Positions 60,814 through 64,000 of a stretch of DNA of 64,000 bases are shown piece after piece. The DNA lies in the NCBI RefSeq assembly GCF_015776785.2, contig NZ_LFMD02000007.1:545127-609126 (forward strand). The letters are read 5' to 3'. Numbering within the stretch: position 1 is the stretch's first letter; each line of letters starts with the position of its first letter. Source of the DNA: Kitasatospora sp. SUK 42 (GTDB lineage: Bacteria; Actinomycetota; Actinomycetes; Streptomycetales; Streptomycetaceae). The position numbers and the translations under genes were made by a program. The notes under the pieces are model-generated. The model worked only from the letters and a program-made list of their open reading frames with translations. It ran no database searches and was not told where the DNA came from.

Positions 60814-61953
60814 TCACTTCGAAGCCGGCTTGGCGTACTGCGGCGTCTTCAGGTCCACGAGGGCGTCGACGACCACCTTCTGCTGCTGGGTGATCGTCGC
60901 CCGCGCCTGGTGGCTCTCCAGCGTGCGGACGACGCCTCCCGGGATGTTCAGCGCGGGCGTCAGGTCCTGCGGGTTCCCGACGACGGTGAAGCGGTAGGGC
61001 TGTGAGACCTTCTTCCCGTCGATCTGCACCCCGCCGCCCGACAGGTCGGTGAAGTAGGTGTTGACCACCACGCGCACATCGTTGATCTGAATCGCCTCCG
61101 CCCCCGCCGCTCGAAGTTCCTGCAGGGTGTCCAGCAGCATATCCGCCTTCACCTGCCCTTGGGGATCATCGACCGTGAGTACGATGCCCGGACCAGTGGC
61201 TTTGACCGTACCGGCCAGCACGCCCAGTTCCGTCATCTTCTTCCTGGTCTGCTCCTGGGCCTCCTTGGCCTGGTTGGAGCTGTTCTCCAACTTGGCCAGG
61301 GACTGCTCCAGCTCAGCCTTCTCCTGCTGGAGACGCTGCTGACGGCTGTCCAGTTCGTCGAGGATCCGGACCAGGTCCTCCTGGCGGGCCCCGCGCAGCT
61401 GGCTGTGGTGGTCGTTGGTCGAGCGCACCTGGATCGCCAGCGCCAGGCCGAGCGAGAACAGCAGCAGCGCCACCACCAGCTGCCCGCGCGACAGCCTCGG
61501 CGGCCACAGCGCCGCCTTCAGCCGCCGCCGACCGGCGTTCCGGTCCGCGGCCGGCTCCTGCCCGGCGGGCTCCGGCTCGACGGCCTCGCCCTCGGTCTCC
61601 GGCTCCTGCCCGGCCACGGGCTCCGGCGTCGCGGGCCCCGGTTCCGGCGTCGCGGCCTTCGTCAGGCGTACCGCCGGCTCCGGCTGCCGCGGCCCGGCCT
61701 CAAGCTCAGCCTCAGCGTCAGACTTGTCCCCGGCGCCGGACTTCGCCGGCTCCGCCTCGGCCCCGGCAGCCTCCTCGGCCGCCTCGGGCTCCTCCGGAAC
61801 GGACTTCTGCTCCGGATCCGGCTCAGCCGACCCGACGGCCTTCCCGGCCGCCTCCTCACCCGCCCGCGCGTCCGGCCCCGCGGCGGTCTCCTCGACCGCC
61901 GCCGGCTTCTTCTCCTCCGCCTCCCCGCGGCCCGGCTCAGGCACGGAAGACAT
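60814..61953 (-). CDS. DUF881 membrane protein with long acidic N-terminal region
   Basis: A 379-residue DUF881 protein. The first 140 residues are disordered and rich in Glu, Pro and Ala. One membrane helix follows (about 155-175, L-V-V-A-L-L-L-F-S-L-G-L-A-L), then a coiled coil (about 185-240) and the extracellular DUF881 domain (about 245-375; G-P-G-I-V-L-T-V-D-D, A-E-A-I-Q-I-N-D-V-R-V). The ATG at 61953 lies 17 bases inside the preceding DUF1290 gene. The DUF881/DUF1290 trio is conserved next to garA in actinobacteria; a role with the division apparatus has been suggested. Confidence 0.9.
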   Translation of the reverse strand: MSSVPEPGRGEAEEKKPAAVEETAAGPDARAGEEAAGKAVGSAEPDPEQKSVPEEPEAAEEAAGAEAEPAKSGAGDKSDAEAELEAGPRQPEPAVRLTKAATPEPGPATPEPVAGQEPETEGEAVEPEPAGQEPAADRNAGRRRLKAALWPPRLSRGQLVVALLLFSLGLALAIQVRSTNDHHSQLRGARQEDLVRILDELDSRQQRLQQEKAELEQSLAKLENSSNQAKEAQEQTRKKMTELGVLAGTVKATGPGIVLTVDDPQGQVKADMLLDTLQELRAAGAEAIQINDVRVVVNTYFTDLSGGGVQIDGKKVSQPYRFTVVGNPQDLTPALNIPGGVVRTLESHQARATITQQQKVVVDALVDLKTPQYAKPASK

Positions 61954-62269
61954 GGCGCCGGATCGCGGCCGCGTTGGAGAAGATGCGGATGCCGAGGACG
62001 ACGACCACACCGGTCGACAGCTGCGAGCCGACGCCCAGCTGGTCACCGAGGAAGACGATCAGCGCTGCGACCACCACGTTCGACAGGAACGAGACGATGA
62101 ACACCTTGTCGTTGAAGATCCCGTCCAGCATCGCCCGGACACCACCGAACACCGCGTCCAGTGCCGCCACCACCGCGATCGGCAGGTAGGGCACGACGGC
62201 GTCCGGCACCTCGGGTTGGACGAAGACGCCGACGACCACCCCGATCACGAGACCCAGTACGGCAATCAC
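61937..62269 (-). CDS. sbp: Small basic protein, DUF1290
   Basis: A 110-residue membrane protein with three hydrophobic segments: V-L-G-L-V-I-G-V-V-V-G-V-F, F-I-V-S-F-L-S-N-V-V-V-A-A-L-I-V-F-L-G-D and V-V-V-L-G-I-R-I-F-S-N. The GTG start overlaps the preceding DUF881 stop (GTGA) and its end overlaps the next DUF881 start by 17 bases, so the three are translationally coupled. Homologue of Bacillus Sbp, encoded next to ftsA/ftsZ there. Confidence 0.92.
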   Translation of the reverse strand: MIAVLGLVIGVVVGVFVQPEVPDAVVPYLPIAVVAALDAVFGGVRAMLDGIFNDKVFIVSFLSNVVVAALIVFLGDQLGVGSQLSTGVVVVLGIRIFSNAAAIRRHVFRA

Positions 62270-63342
62270 GGTCTAGCTGCTCCTGTCGTGGTCTTGACGG
62301 GTCCGCTGGACGGACGCCGCTTGGGGCTCGGGCCACCACTGGTGGCGGATGGTGAAACGGACGCGCTGGCGCTCTCCGGGGTTCCGGGGCCACCCGACGG
62401 AGTTCCGGCCGGGCCGGCGGACGGGGACGCCGACGGGCTCGCGGTGGGCGAGGGCTCGGGCGTGACCGGCTGGGCGTCCCGGAGCGTCACACCGACCGCC
62501 GCGGGCAGCGTCAGGCTCTTCTGCGCCGAGAGCGTCGACCTGATGCCGTACTTCTCCTGGAGCAGCCTCAGGTACTGCCCGGCCATGTCGTTCTCGAAGG
62601 CGGTGAGGAGCTTCGGCCCGTCACCGATCGCCTGGATGTTGTACGGCGGCACCAGCGGCCGGTTGTCGACCAGGACCGCCTCGCCCGCGGCCCGGATCGC
62701 GGAGAGCGCGGTGAGCCGCTGGCCGTTGATCGAAACGGCCTCGGCGCCGTTGCCCCACAGGCCGTTCACCACCAGTTGCAGGTCACGGTCGCGCAGCCGC
62801 CCGCTGTTGGAGAAGCCCTGCCCGGCCCTCGGGTCGACGTTGCCGCCGCTGCCCGTCCCCGGGGCGTCCTCCAGGACCAGCTTCACCCCGGGCCCGGTGA
62901 CCTCCCCCAGCCCCACCTCGCCGGTCACGCCGCCCGAAGTGCCCTCCCCCGAGGAGAGCGCCTGCTGCTGCGTGTCGTCAACCTTGCGCCGGAGTTCCTG
63001 GACCTGCTTCTGGAGCTGGTCGGCCGAGCTGTTGCTGTCGTTGATCCGGTGGATCAGCGCGTCCCGCTCCTTGGCCAGCGTCGGCTGCGCCTTGTGCGCG
63101 TTCACCGCGCCGACCGTCACCACGGCCCCCACCAGGGCCAACCCCGCCCCCAGCGTGAGCAGGCCCGGCAGCGTCCGGGGTATCCGACTGTCGCGCTCAC
63201 CGCCCCGGGCCGCGGCCGCCTCGGCGTAGCCCTCGTCCAGGCTGTGGTCCATCACGTTGGTCAGCAGGGACATCGAGGCGTCCGGGCGGTTGTACCGCCC
63301 GTTCGGGGCACTCGGCGTCGGCGTTGCTGGCATGCGGCCCAT
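62266..63342 (-). CDS. DUF881 membrane protein
   Basis: A 358-residue DUF881 protein: cytoplasmic N terminus with P-D-A-S-M-S-L-L-T-N-V-M-D-H-S-L-D-E-G-Y, one membrane helix (about 60-80), a coiled coil (about 85-120), the DUF881 domain (about 130-285; G-P-G-V-K-L-V-L-E-D-A and G-A-E-A-V-S-I-N-G-Q-R-L) and a 65-residue Ser/Pro/Thr tail. ATG 63342 is the first plausible start; ATG 63333 is equally possible and neither has a good ribosome site. First gene of the coupled trio. Confidence 0.88.
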   Translation of the reverse strand: MGRMPATPTPSAPNGRYNRPDASMSLLTNVMDHSLDEGYAEAAAARGGERDSRIPRTLPGLLTLGAGLALVGAVVTVGAVNAHKAQPTLAKERDALIHRINDSNSSADQLQKQVQELRRKVDDTQQQALSSGEGTSGGVTGEVGLGEVTGPGVKLVLEDAPGTGSGGNVDPRAGQGFSNSGRLRDRDLQLVVNGLWGNGAEAVSINGQRLTALSAIRAAGEAVLVDNRPLVPPYNIQAIGDGPKLLTAFENDMAGQYLRLLQEKYGIRSTLSAQKSLTLPAAVGVTLRDAQPVTPEPSPTASPSASPSAGPAGTPSGGPGTPESASASVSPSATSGGPSPKRRPSSGPVKTTTGAARP

Positions 63343-63446
63343 CGTGCCACGTCGGCGAAGGGGCCAGCGCACGGCCCCTGAGCTGCACACACGCTGCACA
63401 CATGACGGAAGTGATGGATCGTTCCGAATGATGCGAAACCGGACAA

Positions 63447-63476
63447 CGGGGTGCGCGGACCACACCGCGCACCCCG
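63447..63476. terminator. 12-bp hairpin terminator
   Basis: CGGGGTGCGCGG (63447-63458) and CCGCGCACCCCG (63465-63476) pair perfectly around a 6-base loop, 46 bases past the end of the guanylyltransferase gene. It separates that gene from the DUF881 operon. Confidence 0.8.
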
Positions 63477-63522
63477 CCGATCGGACCACTCGCGTGTTCA
63501 GACCCTCCAGGGGCTCAGGTCG

Positions 63523-64000
63523 TCACCGCCCCGCGCCGTCGACCACCGCCGCCCACTCGTCCAGCAGCGCCTCGGTGGCCTCGTCGTCCGGGCCTTCGGC
63601 CCACAGGTGGGTGATCGCCTCGGCCGGGTCCGGCAGCACCAGCGTCCAGCGTCCGTCCGCCTCGACCACCCGGACGCCGTCCGTGGTGTCCAGCCGCCGG
63701 CTGCCGGCCGCCTCCACCACCGATCGCATCACCATGCCCTTGGCCGCCCACGGCGTCGCGATGTCCCGGCGCCGGATGTGCGCCTGCGGGATCCGCGCGT
63801 CGATCTGGCTCAGCGTGAGCTGGGTGCGCGCCACCAGGCCGACCAGCCGTACGAAGGCCGCGGCGCCGTCCAGCACCCCGCTGAACTCCGGCACCACGAA
63901 GCCGCCGCGCCCGTCGCCGCCGAACACCGTGCCCTCGGCGGAGGCCGCCTTCGCCAGGTCGTCCGGCGTCGTCGTGGTCCAGATGACCTGGGTTCCGTGG
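63523..64000 (-). CDS. 3' end of a mannose-1-phosphate guanylyltransferase-type gene
   Basis: The last 158 codons of a gene that begins beyond the right edge. Segments G-T-V-F-G-G-D-G-R-G-G-F-V-V-P, V-R-L-V-G-L-V-A-R-T-Q-L-T-L-S-Q-I and D-G-V-R-V-V-E-A-D-G-R-W-T-L-V-L-P-D-P-A-E-A match the C-terminal phosphomannomutase-like part of the long actinobacterial mannose-1-phosphate guanylyltransferases (nucleotidyltransferase, hexapeptide repeats, mutase-like domain). It would supply GDP-mannose for glycan synthesis. The nucleotide-binding end is not visible here. Confidence 0.8.
   Translation of the reverse strand, partial: HGTQVIWTTTTPDDLAKAASAEGTVFGGDGRGGFVVPEFSGVLDGAAAFVRLVGLVARTQLTLSQIDARIPQAHIRRRDIATPWAAKGMVMRSVVEAAGSRRLDTTDGVRVVEADGRWTLVLPDPAEAITHLWAEGPDDEATEALLDEWAAVVDGAGR

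Overview
The window is about 72-75% GC with strong third-codon-position GC bias, many GTG/TTG starts, GGAGG-type ribosome sites, ATGA stop/start overlaps and T-poor hairpin terminators. Together with the gene content (BldC-era MerR regulators, DUF5999, FHA/GarA-like protein, DUF881/DUF1290 trio, c-di-AMP riboswitch on a cell-wall hydrolase, DmdR/IdeR iron box) this points to a streptomycete (Streptomyces or Kitasatospora), in a gene-dense chromosomal region. I see no rRNA, tRNA, transposase, prophage or CRISPR array. Two genes are cut by the window edges (1-60 and 63523-64000).

Region 1-8 kb: a LysR regulator divergent from a truncated gene (possibly pseudouridine-phosphate glycosidase), a secreted PNGase A-like amidase, a NarL-type response regulator and a histidine kinase separated by a Tat-exported purple acid phosphatase gene, and a FhuF-like 2Fe-2S protein behind a large inverted repeat. 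Region 8-14 kb: a catabolic locus (FadR regulator, soluble Cache-domain protein, APC permease, class III CoA-transferase, glutaryl-CoA dehydrogenase) whose acyl-CoA dehydrogenase keeps all glutarate-pocket residues; it reads as a glutarate utilisation unit.

Region 15-23.2 kb: GH13 glucosidase, then two divergent transcription units around a compound palindromic operator: amino-acid deaminase (PLP fold III), D-aminoacylase and KDPG aldolase on the minus strand; KDG kinase, IclR regulator and RidA on the plus strand. The enzyme set is what is needed to convert an N-acetylated 2-amino-2-deoxy-aldonate (such as N-acetyl-D-glucosaminate from oxidised chitin) to pyruvate and glyceraldehyde 3-phosphate. 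Two of its enzymes carry related 18-bp, hexapeptide-coding tandem repeats at their N termini.

Region 23-35 kb: iron-box DUF2470 protein, second APC permease, c-di-AMP-riboswitch-controlled LysM/M23 peptidase, MFS exporter, purB, HelD-type helicase, MarR regulator, a DUF3037/HipA-like kinase pair and an NDH-2. Region 36-48 kb: SGNH hydrolase, MocR regulator divergent from a flavin-binding split-barrel protein, PaiB-like protein, sugar porter, dienelactone hydrolase, MFS exporter, HAD protein, CPBP protease, GCS2-type ligase, and small conserved streptomycete proteins.

Region 48-64 kb: glycine-riboswitch-controlled gcvP, PRC-barrel/DUF2382 stress protein, MFS exporter, DNA polymerase IV with a Tudor-like tail, SanA/YdcF-like protein, then a minus-strand block conserved in order across actinobacteria: MerR, bifunctional nuclease (DUF151), FtsR-type MerR, GarA/OdhI-like FHA protein, DUF881, small basic protein DUF1290, DUF881, and the 3' end of a mannose-1-phosphate guanylyltransferase gene. 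This block links cell-division and central-nitrogen control and is an anchor for placing the window on a reference chromosome.
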